Below, piece by piece: positions 34,185 to 45,240 of a DNA stretch of 64,000 bases. Position numbers and translations under genes: made by a program. The first letter of the stretch is position 1; every line of letters starts with the position of its first letter. Source of the DNA: Stomorhina lunata (lineage: Eukaryota; Arthropoda; Insecta; Diptera; Rhiniidae); contig OW121740.1 of assembly GCA_933228675.1 (NCBI GenBank), positions 37,733,792 to 37,797,791 of the forward strand, written 5' to 3'. A model generated the notes under the pieces. That model was given only the letters and a program-made list of their open reading frames with translations, ran no database searches and was not told the origin of the DNA.

Positions 34185-34977
34185 CACTGTGTTAGTTAAA
34201 AAAACCGACAAAAGGGACACAAAGTGGGTAAAGACAAACGTTGAGTGCACTGAATTCAAAGGTGCTTACCGTTTTTTAGGTTAGCTCTAGTTTTCAAGAT
34301 AAAGCATTATATGAAAAATGGAATAGGTTGGGTAATAAATATTCGCGTAACTGGAGAACTGATTACTTTTGTGAACTAAGTAAAAAAACTAAAATTCGAA
34401 AACAAAATTATCTTTCAGAAACACCAATTATTATTTTTACTCCGAGCAGTTGTTTTCGTAATAAATTTTTTTATTTGCAAAAAAAAAAAAATATTTTTTT
34501 GAAATTAAAAAAAATTTTTTTTCAAACAAAAAAAATTTATTTCTATTACGTCTGCTCGTATTTAAAAGAAAATTATTGTTCCTGAAAGACAATTTAGTTG
34601 CCGAATTTTTTTTTCGAGTTTTTTCGAAAATGAAAATTTTTGTGATTTTTCAAAAAAAAAAAAAATAAATATATATTTTTTGCAAATAAAAAAATTTATT
34701 TCCAAAACGACTACTAGGATTAACAAATAATTAATGTTTCTGAAAGATAATTTCATTGCCGAATTTTGATTTTTTATTTAGTTCAATAAAGTAAACAGTT
34801 TTCGAGTTATGCGAATATTTATTGCTCAACTTCTATTTTTTTATAAAGCTATATCTCAAAAACTAGAGCTAACCTAAAAAAACTGTTAGTACCATTGAAT
34901 TCGAAATACCAGATTTATCTTTATACACTAGGTCTCCCTTTTGTCGGTAGAAAAAGTTGTCAAAATCGACCACTGTG
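34185..34977. mobile_element. Foldback element with CACWGTG ends and TAA flanks
   Basis: The 793-bp element is almost wholly self-complementary: left arm 34185-34470, right arm about 34690-34977. Landmarks are CACTGTG termini, CCGACAAAAGGGA, AGGTTAGCTCTAG and AATATTCGCRTAAC. Both flanks carry TAA (34182-34184 and 34978-34980). A 3-bp TAA duplication is usual for PIF/Harbinger, whereas the CACWGTG terminus resembles Transib, which makes 5-bp duplications, so I leave the class open. The element sits in a decayed GATC-satellite context. Confidence 0.7.
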
Positions 34978-34980
34978 TAA

Positions 34981-36499
34981 TGAATATTGAGACTTTTTTG
35001 GAATAGGACAACTAATGATCATTTTCAAAGCACAATATGATCGCTTATATTCATTTCAAGGAACTTAGATCATATGAGCGATCAATTTTTAATCATTTTA
35101 TATTTCTCTAGGAAACGGTGTAATTCCTTTTTTGCTGATTTAATGTAATGACTTTTGAAATTGATGTTGAAGCTGAAGCCGCTGCTGCTGACGTCAATGT
35201 TAAAGTCAGTCAAATGTTGTTGTTGTTGTTATTATTAAAACTAAATATTGTTGTAGCGCTGGTTATTATTACCATTGTCTTTCTTGTTGTTGGGGTCACC
35301 TCACCCAAAAAGGTCGTGAAAGTAACAATAACGAAACGAATCGTTTAACTCTTTAAAAGTAATCGAGTCAATGAAATGTTTAAACTAAAACCCAAAATTA
35401 ATATTGTGAAATGACTCCAAAAATTTATGAAGAAAAAAAAAATCTGAAAATTAATCTCAAGTCTGATAAAAAGTACCAGATTATTCCTGAAATTGTCGTT
35501 GTTTAGTAACTTCTTTTCTGACTCAAAATGTGGGTTATTAAATTTATTAACAGCAGCGCCAATGCTCTCAAACTGATCAGCGGCGATCTTTTAAATTGGC
35601 ATATACTTTAAACTCAGCGGGTATAGCCCATAAATGTTTAAATGGTTTTGGTAGAAAAGTCTGTCAGCGAATCAACCATTAGCCAACCCATTTTAACCCA
35701 AATTCAATAAAAAAAACGCCAGCTTTTTGGAAACACAAATTTTTAACGGCTTTTTACCGCAATTTGTGCCACAGTGTCTGTGATTACATATTTTTTTTTT
35801 TAGTCCGTTTTTCATCATCGAAGTTGTTTCCAATTTATCCAACATCACTATTTAAACAAAACGTTTATTAAGGTCAAAATATTTGGCTTAAAACTGATTT
35901 GCTGATTTTTGTCCCTCCATCCATAAATTTGTTCGTCCGTCTGTCTGTCTGTCTCCTTTGCCAGCAGAGACTCTTTCTCAAAGTAAAATTTAATGAAATT
36001 TTCAATTTATTAAATGACTTTTAAACGTTTTAGAAAACCGTTTAGTTAGTTAATGTGATCATACAAATTGAAGCTCTCCAGCCATATTTCAGCCATGATT
36101 TTTTTTTTAAATGAAAGAAAACCCAATAAGTAGAAAGAAACGATTTTTCCTAAATAAATTGACAAATTATTTCATTAATTATTTCTATTTTAAAGTCAAC
36201 ATTAGTCTCATAAATTAACTTATCATCTTGGCAAAATCTCTAAAATAAAAGCAACACAAAAACGAAGATCACAAACAAGAAAAGAAAAAAAAAAAAAAAT
36301 TAAACCAAATTGTGTTCATTATGTAATAGAAGGTATCAATAGTGGTTCGAAATTGTTATCGATATACATTTTTTTTCCAATTCATTGGCTAACATTCGTT
36401 GTTGCTGTTTTTTTAGTGTTAGTTATGTTGGAGCACAAAACAAAAAAATTATGCAAAAAACACCTAAAATAACTTCAATGGCAATTGAGGGAAGGTGTC
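34981..36499. other. AT-rich stretch, no gene seen
   Basis: A 66-codon frame at 35148-35348 has an Ala/Val/Leu composition but no known motif, and codon runs (TTGTTGTTG) explain its hydrophobic part. A (GTCT)n microsatellite lies near 35938-35953. Nothing else could be assigned. Confidence 0.45.
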
Positions 36500-36739
36500 C
36501 CTAACAAATAGGATCAATGATCATAATCGTAATAGAATATGATCAATAATCTGTGATCATTTTCTTTATAGAATATCAAAGTTCATATCGCTTCCTTCAT
36601 TGATCGTGATAGAATACGATCAGTGGTCATTGATCAGATTCCTTTATGATATATAATAATAAGATCAATGATCACTGAAAAAATTACGGATCAACTAACA
36701 AAGGCCATACTCCTCTTAAAAAAAGAACATCATTCATGA
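36500..36739. repeat. Degenerate GATCA(A)TGATC satellite remnant
   Basis: Several units with ATGATCA and TAGAATATGATCA spaced around 30-60 bp. They are related to the GATC-dyad arrays but too decayed to define a unit. Confidence 0.55.
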
Positions 36740-37501
36740 TCAGAAGTAGCCAGCGCATATCACCAGTAGCCGATGAATTTTATGTAATTGTCGTAAATAC
36801 CACGATCATTGATAAAACTCGTGAAAAAGAGTACTAAAATCATTTAGTTGGAATTTGGATGTTAGCAGAGTTGATTGGTGCCGCTTTGTTAAAGAAAAGA
36901 CAAAAACAACATAGACAAGAAACAAATCAAAATCCAATTTATAGCAACAAAATACATGGTTCGAGAGAACACAAAAATATAATCTCGAACATTGTTGCCA
37001 CGACATTATTATTTTTGTAAACATTGGGAATATTTTTGATTAATATTGGGAATATTTTTCAAAACAGAAATAAATTCTTATATTAAACAATTCTAGATTT
37101 TTATAGTTTTTTTTAGATATTTTCGATCCAAACTTTTGTTTATAGAAAAATTTTAAATAAAATATTTTTCTCTGGAAAATTGTTCGATAAGAATTAGATT
37201 TTATAGAAAATTTTTCGATAAAAATATTCTGTAAAAATTTTTGATAAAAATATTTTTATATTAAAAAATTTTCAAATCTTCTATAGAAATATTTTTGATA
37301 AAAAAATTTCTATAAAAAATTTTCTATAGAAATATTTTTGATAAAAAAATTTTGAAGGTAGATGAAAACTGAAAAATGTTTGTTTTTGTTCAGTCGATAA
37401 TCTACGCTTTTACTTTGTGGTTTATGAATATAATTCTTGAAAGTTATGTTTGTAAATTTATTAATAATGCGATGTTTTCGATCTGTCTAAATTGGGGATA
37501 A

Positions 37502-37547
37502 TCCTCCTGAAGAGATGGCTTAACCAACCATCGAAACGCGTCGAGGA
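37502..37547 (+). ncRNA. Hammerhead-ribozyme-like motif, consensus core
   Basis: Stem I is UCCUC 37502-37506 with GAGGA 37543-37547. The core CUGAAGA (37507-37513) fits CUGANGA with A at the variable position 7, and there is no extra base before stem II. Stem II is GAUGG 37514-37518 with CCAUC 37528-37532. GAAAC is 37533-37537, then ACG/CGU as a loopless stem III with C37542 as the cleavage-site base. The copy-A motifs carry an additional A here, so this copy fits the canonical fold best. The layout is type I. Short stem III hammerheads of Penelope-like elements are thought to act as dimers. Confidence 0.6.
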
Positions 37548-37654
37548 ATTTGGTTTCTCCGCAAACATTTTTTGGCTTTTTATCAATAAATTGGTCTGTT
37601 ACATTAATAAATAAATGTAACAGATTTGGGATCAAATGCAAATACACTTCTTTT

Positions 37655-38260
37655 TGAAAAAAATTTTCTATAGAAAAATTTTTGATAAAAAAATTTTCTT
37701 TAGAAAAATTTTTGATAAAAAAATTTTCTATAGAAAAATTTTTGATAAAAAAATTTTCTATAGAAAAATTTTTGATAAAAAAATTTTCTATAGAAAAATT
37801 TTTGATAAAAAAATTTTCTATAGAAAAATTTTTGATAACAAAATTTTACATAAAAAAATTTTTGATAAAAAAATTTTCGATTTTGATAAAAAAGTGTTAG
37901 ACTTTGATGACAAAATTTTCGATTTTGATAAAAAAAAATTTAATAGAAAAAATTTTTTAAGAAAATTGTTTATAAAAACATTTTGATAAAAAATTTTCTA
38001 TAGAAAAATATTTGATTAAAAGATTTTCTATGGAAGAATTTTTGATAAAAAATTTCTATAGAAACATTTTTGATAAAAAAATTTCTATAGAAATATTTTT
38101 GATAAAAAAAAATTCTATAGAAACATTTTTGATAAAAAAAATGTCTATAGAAAAATTTTTTATTAAAAGATTTTCTATGGAAGAATTTTTGATAAAAAAA
38201 ATTTTCTATAGAAACAATTTTAATAAAAACAATTTTCTATAGAAAAATTTTTGATAAAAA
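37655..38260. repeat. 30-bp array in copy B
   Basis: The first six units are nearly identical: TTTTCTATAGAAAAA plus TTTTTGATAAAAAAA, exactly 30 bp. The period therefore translates as a 10-residue Lys/Ile/Phe repeat in one frame, an artefact and not a protein. Units beyond 37880 are shorter and more variable. A poly-A run ends the array at about 38280. Confidence 0.93.
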
Positions 38261-38559
38261 TTAAAAAAAAAAAAAAAAAATGGAGCAGATTTTTTTTCTT
38301 TTTAAAACATTAAAACCACACATTGAAAAATACCTATTTTAGTTAAAAGTATAAATAAGCGGCAACTCTGTCGACTATTATTTTGTTCTGTTCTCTTTGC
38401 GCCGACCCGTGTTCATGATTGATCAAAATGGAAGAGCATCCTTGAGTACGTTTCTCAAAAATGAATGATCAGTATGGATATTTATATATTGATTCTTGAT
38501 CATATTTTTCTTGATTTCTCGGGTTATATATTTCCCATGAAATATAAACAATTGATCAT

Positions 38560-39551
38560 TAGGGTGACCGAAAAATCCAAAGTCGGAATTTTGTTCATCC
38601 GGAAACAACAAAATTTTTTCCCTTTTCAGATATTGAGGAAAAAATCGAATTTTTCACCTTTGACCCCGATGAAAAAGGGCTACATTCTTTGTAGACTAAG
38701 CTATATTGAATATTAGTTCAGTATAAGTTTTATTAAAATTTAACTTAAAATTGACTTTTTCGCGAAATTCGACGATTTACAATCGAAGGTACGGCGAAAC
38801 CATATAAGATATGAACCTAAACTTTTCTGAATTTTATTATCCTATTTATCTATTTTAACATGCCGATAAAAAAAATTTATATTTTTAATATTTCTTTATC
38901 AAAATTTCCAAAAACTTAAAAAGTAAGTTTTGAAACAGACCAAATAAATACCATTTTTCAGTATAAAAAAAAACTAAGTAAAATAATATTTTAACAAACT
39001 TCAAATTTTAAATTCTTACAAGTTTTAAAATGATAAATCATGTCTTTTTTGTGATTTTAATATTCAAAGTAAATTTTGATGTTGCATATCTTTAGGCATG
39101 TTGAAAAGGACATGAATTTTCATGGAAAAACCGCAATAACTTCAAAACTATTGCATGGATTTTTGGCTTTTATGACTCTAAGGAAAGCTAATTAAATTAA
39201 CTCTTTGCTCGTTTCTAATATTCAAATATTCAAAAAACTCAAATTATCACTGAATAACAAAGTATAATGGTAGCAGGTCACGTGTTTGGGCTCAAAGGCT
39301 GTTGGAGAAAGCTTATATTAAGCTTTCTTTTTAGATATTATGCGTGTTCTTATTATTTACCGTTCTGGAGTTATGGCTTCATATATTAGCTTTTTGTCCA
39401 AAATTTGGGATTTTTTAAACTTTGATCGACGAGCCGCACGGGTTAACGTCGTTTAATAGAGCTAAAATTTGGAGAGGGAAATCGTTTTAAGTGGTTCAGA
39501 GGAACAAGATTCTGAAAATGTATTTCCCCCACATAAGATTTGGTCACCCTA
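38560..39551. mobile_element. hAT-like non-autonomous element, 8-bp duplication
   Basis: 992 bp with inverted ends TAGGGTGACCGAAAA and, from the right, TAGGGTGACCAAAT. The flanking 8-bp direct repeat TTGATCAT (38552-38559, 39552-39559) comes from the surrounding GATC satellite. An 8-bp duplication with TAGGG ends is characteristic of the hAT superfamily. There is no transposase frame. Internal sequence (GGTACGGCGAAAC, AATAAATCATGTCTT, GCAATAACTYCAAAACTA, CATGGATTTTTGGCTTT) recurs at 60185-60610. Confidence 0.85.
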
Positions 39552-40560
39552 TTGATCATATCCCTCTTAAAGTTGATTCTATTTGTCTAATTTTAATATC
39601 AATTAATCGTAATCATCTTAGAATAGCATCAACGCATCGTATTCCTCTTAGAATAGGATTAAATAATGATATTTCTCTTAGATTAGGATCAATTGATCGT
39701 ATTTCTCATAGAATATGATCAGTTATTCTTATTTGTCTTAGAATAAGATTATTAATCGCATTTGTCTTAGAGTATGATCGATTAATCATATTCCTCTTAG
39801 AATAGGATCAATTGATCATATTATTTCTCATAGAACAAGATCAATTGATCGTATTCGTCTCAAAATAACATCAATTAATCCTATTCTTCTTAGAATAAAA
39901 ACAATTGATCGTAGTCGTCTTAGAGTATGATCAATTGATAGTACTTCTCTAAGATAAGAACCAATTGATCGTATTTCTCTTACAATAGGATCAGTTGATC
40001 GTCTTAAGATAAGATCAATGTATTTTAATTGTTTTAGAATAATGTGGGGTTTATATAACTCAAGCGGCTGAAGATTGAGCGAAATTTACATGTATTTTGT
40101 TTCCGTAACAATAATACATGTAAATTTCACTCAATCGTCAGCCGCTTGAGTTATGTAAACCCTAAATAACTCTAATCTATTGTATTCGTCGTAGAATAGG
40201 AACAATTGATAGTATTCGTCTTAGAGTATTATCAATTGATCGTACTTTTCTAAGAATAGGAGTAATTGATCTTATTAATCTAACATTAAAACCAATTATA
40301 TTTCTCTTACAATAGGATCAATTGATCATCTTAAAATAAGATCAATAAATCGTAATCGTCTTAGAATAGGATAAATTTATCATAATCCTCTCAGAATTTA
40401 ATCAAAATCGTATTTGTCTAAGAATAAAATCAATTGTTTGAATAACTCTTAGAGCAGGTTCAATTAATCGCATTTCACAAAAGGAACAGCTGATCATATT
40501 CCCCTTAAAATAGGATTAATTGATCAAGTTCCTTCTAAAAAAGGTTAAACTGGTCGTATT
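39552..40560. repeat. GATCAATTGATC satellite, about 29-30-bp unit
   Basis: Degenerate units with the 12-bp dyad GATCAATTGATC followed by GTATTTCTCTTAGAATAG. The layout parallels satellites B and the 43-kb array: dyad, ATATT-type spacer, TAGAATAG box. It is interrupted by a 116-bp palindrome at 40047-40162. The stretch 38410-38551 left of the hAT-like element probably belongs to the same array. Confidence 0.88.
40047..40162. mobile_element. Short palindromic MITE, 116 bp
   Basis: Arms of about 50 bp: GGGTTTATATAACTCAAGCG at the left and its near-complement CGCTTGAGTTATGTAAACCC at the right, with TTACATGTATT/AATACATGTAA meeting around a short loop. Few mismatches suggest recent origin or hairpin-guided repair. 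It lies in a GATC satellite. No clear target-site duplication was found. Confidence 0.7.
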
Positions 40561-40599
40561 TCCGTATAATACTCATTTGTACTGTCGCGTCTGAGTCAC

Positions 40600-41853
40600 C
40601 GATTGACAAATGCTTGCAGACTATTCATGTGACCGGTAAGTCTTAGTATTCTGGTAATCGTTCATAGAGTTTAGAGATCAGTACTTAAAACACCGTAGAG
40701 TCAAACAGGGAATTACTCAGGGCGGAGTCTAGTCACCGCTCCTGTTCAACTTCTACCTATCTAAACTCCCAGCTCTACTGCAAGCTGTTAAAGTGATATC
40801 ATATGCGACGACTGCACGATCATGGCGACCGGCCATAAAGTGGAACCCCTAACCCCAATATTATCCACAATTTCTTTAATGAACGTAACCTGAAGATACA
40901 ACCAATTAAATCCTCAGCAAAGCTATTTACCACTTGGATAAAAGAAGTAAGCCTACAACTTGGAGTCGAGATCGATGGTGTACCAATTCCGACAGTGAAT
41001 CATCCGAAAATCCTGGGAGTCACACTTGGCAGTATTTTTACTTCATCAGCACTGTTGCTCATAAATTCCAACGTAGATAAGGGGTTCTTAAAGCACTAGC
41101 CGGCAGTACTTGGGAAATGGTGAGAAACCTTGCTGTCGACCTTTAAAGCGATTATTCGGTCAGTGGCAAATTATGTTGCTCCGGTGTGGTCAGCGTCCCT
41201 AAGTGATACTCAGTGGAGAGATATTCAATGCTGCCAAAATGCAGACCTAAAAACTATAACAGGCTGCCTACAAATTACCTCACCACATTATGCTATATTA
41301 GTAGTTCCTTGTTGTAGTTCGTCGGAGAAATCATCCAAACTTTAACATCACACAGTTGGCATCTTCCCCGAGGCATGTCAGGAAATATCTTCGCGTGTAT
41401 GAGGATAGCAAACGAAGATTTGTTCTTGATCGTTTAGATCATACCTCGTACATGGCAGCCACTAACTACGCGATTTCAGGTTATCGCATGTATATTGTAT
41501 TAGGAGGTCGCCCATCGCCCACAGCAGAAGAAGAAAAGAACTTGCCGCGGAAAACAAGAGTCGCTTTGGTTCAACTGAGATCGGGATCGAGCAACAGATT
41601 AAACATTTTTTGGTCCCGCATAGACCGTGCCGTTCCCAACATATGCCCAGCTTGTGGTCAGAGTCCTCATGATAATCCTTACATTTTCAACTGTACCGCC
41701 AACCCTACTTCACTTAATCCTGAGGATTTGTGGACTCATCCAGTGGAAGTATTATAATTTCTTGGCCTTGATCTCCTAACAGATCCCCCATAAAAACAAA
41801 ATTATAGAATTCAAAATGTTAGAGCTGTTACAACAACAACAACAACAACAGTA
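40600..41853 (+). pseudogene. Decayed jockey-like LINE, reverse transcriptase to 3' end
   Basis: Recognisable pieces, in order but in shifting frames, are RVKQGITQGGV (an in-frame stop follows) SPLLFNFYLSKLPAL and the active-site region with a one-base deletion at the YADD codons (40797-40815), so CDDCTIMAT is in another frame. Then come PKILGVTLGS, SVANYVAPVWSASLSDTQW, QNADLKTITGCLQI and LPRKTRVALVQLRSGSSNRL. The C-terminal cysteine motif follows (NICPACGQSPHDN ... FNCTANPTSL, ending at 41757). The tail is ACAACAACA at 41831-41849. The order matches jockey-group LINEs of insects. The 5' part is missing and it cannot be active. Confidence 0.88.
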
Positions 41854-43019
41854 TACAGATAGGCAGAGATGTCAGGATGATCTGCAGTCTTACTTAATGC
41901 GTTAGAGATCTAACAAAAAGGGGGACTATTTTCAATTTGATATTAATAATACTCCTCTTAAAATATTTCATTGAGAATTAGATCAATTGATCGTGTTCCT
42001 TTTAAAAAAGGTATTCGTATTAAAAGATCATTGATTTTAGAATTGGATAATTTTCTTCAAATAAGATTAATATTGAGCAGTTGTCATACTTCCCCTTCTA
42101 ACTCTAAGAAAATCCACATTGCTCTCAACAATTCACAGGCTCCAATAATAGATGCAACAGCAAAAAACAACCCAGTTATCTATAAACTAAAATCCAAAAC
42201 TCTTACAACACACTAAAGGAGTAAAAATAGAAAGAAACAAAAATGATCTGCAATAAAAAACAAAAAAAAATCTCAACAGAGAAATAAATGAAAAACGAAC
42301 ATGACACAAGATCAGCAACTGATAACAAGTGATTTTTTTTCTGTTCCATCATCATCATCATGGTCGAAGACAGCGTTGTTAAAGTCATCGACGTTGTCGT
42401 CTTCTTCATCTCTAACAATACACAACCCTCTCCCTAGACCGACATTAATATCAGCAAAAATAGAAAGAAAAGGACTTAAAGATCTCTTTTTAAAGAAATA
42501 AATATTTTTATATAACTAGACTTTTGAAAAAAAAAAAAAAATAGAAACTTAACAGCCAGTACCTACTAAGATACTTAAGAGTCTAGTCTTTAAGTCAAGC
42601 TTTCTTAGGTTTTTTTCTTCTTCTCCTAATGCCAGATCCTCTAAGAGAGACAAGAAACTATTTAAGTGTTTGTTGTTTTTGTAATTGTTGTAATACACCT
42701 TCAACCTTTTGTTGCAATATTTCTAATAACAGCCATCAAGGAAGCAGGAAAAACAAAAATGCAACATAGAAATGATCTGTTGAGGAACACGGCAAGCTGG
42801 AAAATCAGAAACTTAAGATACTTAAGTTTAAGAAGTAGAAAAAAAAAGTAGAAGTTACTAAAAATAAACATTTGCAACATGCAACAAATTTTTTTTAATC
42901 GATGCTGACATAAAGTCTATGGCTCAACTTAGTCAGCACTTGTTGAAAGAGTTTGAGAATCTAAATAAATTGCAAGAGGCTCTAGACAAAAACGATCACT
43001 GATGAAGTGAAGGAATTTA
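41854..43019. other. Non-repetitive stretch, no gene seen
   Basis: 41930-42060 holds a few decayed GATC-dyad units. The remainder contains several 60-80-codon frames on both strands of low complexity (CATCATCAT runs near 42340), none with recognisable domains. Confidence 0.45.
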
Positions 43020-45240
43020 AAAGGAATCAGTATTATTTATATCATGAAATGGGATCACTAGTACTTAAATTCCTTTAGAAGAGGATTCCTAGTGATCATA
43101 TGTCTTTAGAAGATACATTTTCCTATAGAAGGGACTCACCAGTAATTATATTACTATAAAAGAGAATCACTAGTGATCATATTTCTATAGAAGAGGATCA
43201 TTAGTGGATCATATTCGTATATAAGAGGATCACTTGTGATCATATTCCTATATCATATTCCCACTAGTGGTCATATTCCCACAGAAGAGGATCAGTAGTG
43301 ATCATATTCCTATAGAAGATTATTTTAGTGATCATCTGCCTACAGAAGAGGATCACTAGTGATAATATTCCTATAGAAGAGGATCACTAGTGATCAAATT
43401 CTTATAGAAGAGGATCACTAGCGATCATATCCATATGGAAGAGGATCACTAGTGATCATATTCCTATAGAAGAGGATCACTAGCGATCATATTCATATGG
43501 AAGAGGATCACTAGTGATCATATTCCTATAGAAGAGGATCACTAGTGATAATATTCCTATATAAGAGGATCACAAGTGATCATATTCCTATAGAAGAGGA
43601 TCATTTGTGATCATGTTCTACAAGAAGAGTATACAAATTGATCATATTCCTACAAAAGAGGATCACTGATCATATTCCTATAGAAGAGAATCACTAGTGA
43701 TCATATTCCTATTGAAGCGGGTCACTAGTGATCATATTCCTATTGAAGAGGGTCACTAGTGATCACCTTCCTAAGGTAGAGAATCACTGGATATTATATT
43801 CCTATAGAAGAGAATCACTAGTGATCATATTCCTATAGAAGAGAATCACTAGCGATCATATTCTATAGAAGAGGATCAATAGTGATCATATTCCTATAAA
43901 GGATAATCATTAGTAATCATATTCCTATAGAAGAGGATCACTAGCGATCATATTCATATGGAAGATGATCACTAGTGATCATATTCCTATAGAAGAGGAT
44001 CACTAGTGATAATATTCCTATATAAAAGGATCACAAGTGATCATATTCCTATAGAAGAGGATCATTTGTGATCATGTTCTACAAGAAGAGTATAAAAATT
44101 GATCATATTCCTACAAAAGAGGATCACTGATCATATTCCTATAGAAGAGAATCACTAGTGATCATATTCCTGTTGAAGCGGGTCACTAGTGATAATATTC
44201 CTATTGAAGAGGGTCACTAGTGATCACCTTCCTAAGGTAGAGAATCACTGGATATTATATTCCTACAGAAGAGGATCACTAGTGATCATATTCCTACAGA
44301 AGAGGATCACTAGTGATCATATTCCTATAGAAAAGAATCACTAGTGATCATATTCCAATAGAAGAGGATCACTAGTAATCACATTTCTTTAGAGGAGGAT
44401 CACTAGTGATCATATTCCTATAGAAGAGAATCACTAGCGATCATATTCATATGGAAGAGGATCACTAGTGATCATATTCCTATAGAAGAGGATCACTAGT
44501 GATAATATTATTAAAGAATAGGATCACTATTGATCATATTTCTATAGAAGAGGATCACTAGTGATCATATTTCTATTGAAGAGGATCACTTTTGATCATT
44601 TTCCTATAGAAGAGGATCACTAGTTATCTTATCCCCAGTGATTCTGTTTCTAAGGAGGAGGATCACCAGTGATCATATTCCTATAGAAGAGGATCACTAG
44701 TGATTATATTTTTAAAGAAGAGGATCACCAGTGATTATATTCCAATAGAAGAGGATCACTAGTGAACATATTGCTTAAGAAGAGGATCACTAGTGATCAT
44801 ATTCCTATAGAAGAGGATCACTAGTGATCATATTCCTGTAGAAGAGGATCACTGGTGATCATATTCCCATAGAAGAGGATCACTAGTGATCATATTGCTA
44901 TAAAAGAGGATCATTAGTGATCATATTCCTATAGAAGAAGATCACTAGTAATCATATTCCAATAGAAGATAATTACTATTAATCATATTCCTATAGAAGA
45001 GGATCACTAGTGATCATATTTCTATTGCAGAAGAATCACTAGTGATCATATTCCTATAGTTAAGGACCACAAGTGACCATACTTCCATAGACAAGGATCA
45101 GAGGTGATCACTATTGATATATATATGATCATTATTATAAAAAGTAGAAAATGAATGTATCCTATTCTATAGGAACATGATTACTATTTTATAGAAATAT
45201 GATCAATTGATCGCGTTCCCCTGACTCACATTGAATAGGA
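43020..45240. repeat. Satellite array, 31-bp unit with GATCACTAGTGATC dyad
   Basis: About 70 units of 31 bp: the 14-bp palindrome GATCACTAGTGATC, then ATATTCCTATAGAAGAG. It has the same architecture as satellite B at 1.9-4.9 kb, with both dyad halves changed in a complementary way. Marker variants (TCATGTTCTACAAGAAGAGT, GAAGCGGGTCACTAG, CCTAAGGTAGAG) occur once at 43610-43790 and again at 44070-44250. The TCATGTTCT markers lie at 43611 and 44072, a 461-bp higher-order duplication. Edges decay. Confidence 0.97.

Larger units (their letters stand above)
36740..38413 (+). mobile_element. Foldback-like element, copy B, with hammerhead-like motif
   Basis: Unique end (36740-37100, compare 6325-6600; landmarks CACGATCATTRATAA, AAATCCAATTTATAGCAACA, GGTTCGAGAGAACA, ATTGTTGCCACGACA), a short array (37130-37360), the centre with a hammerhead-like motif (37380-37650), a homogeneous 30-bp array (37655-38260), and arm sequence ending in CTTTGCGCCGACCCGTG. 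The order is simpler than copy A and may be closer to the ancestral unit. Flanks TTCATGATC (left) and TTCATGATT (right) could be a 9-bp target-site duplication, the size known for Drosophila FB. Confidence 0.72.

Noticed and set aside
35148..35348. 66-codon frame with an apparent membrane segment
   Set aside because: The hydrophobic stretch is made of TTG/TTA repeats; there is no family similarity and no flanking exon signals.
37636..38242. Open frames of up to 116-179 codons with Lys/Ile/Phe-rich 10-residue repeats (also at 9174-9410, 19780-19980, 62265-63964)
   Set aside because: They are direct translations of the 30-bp satellite, open on both strands because the unit lacks stops in those frames. 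They occur only in the arrays and have no non-repeat domain.
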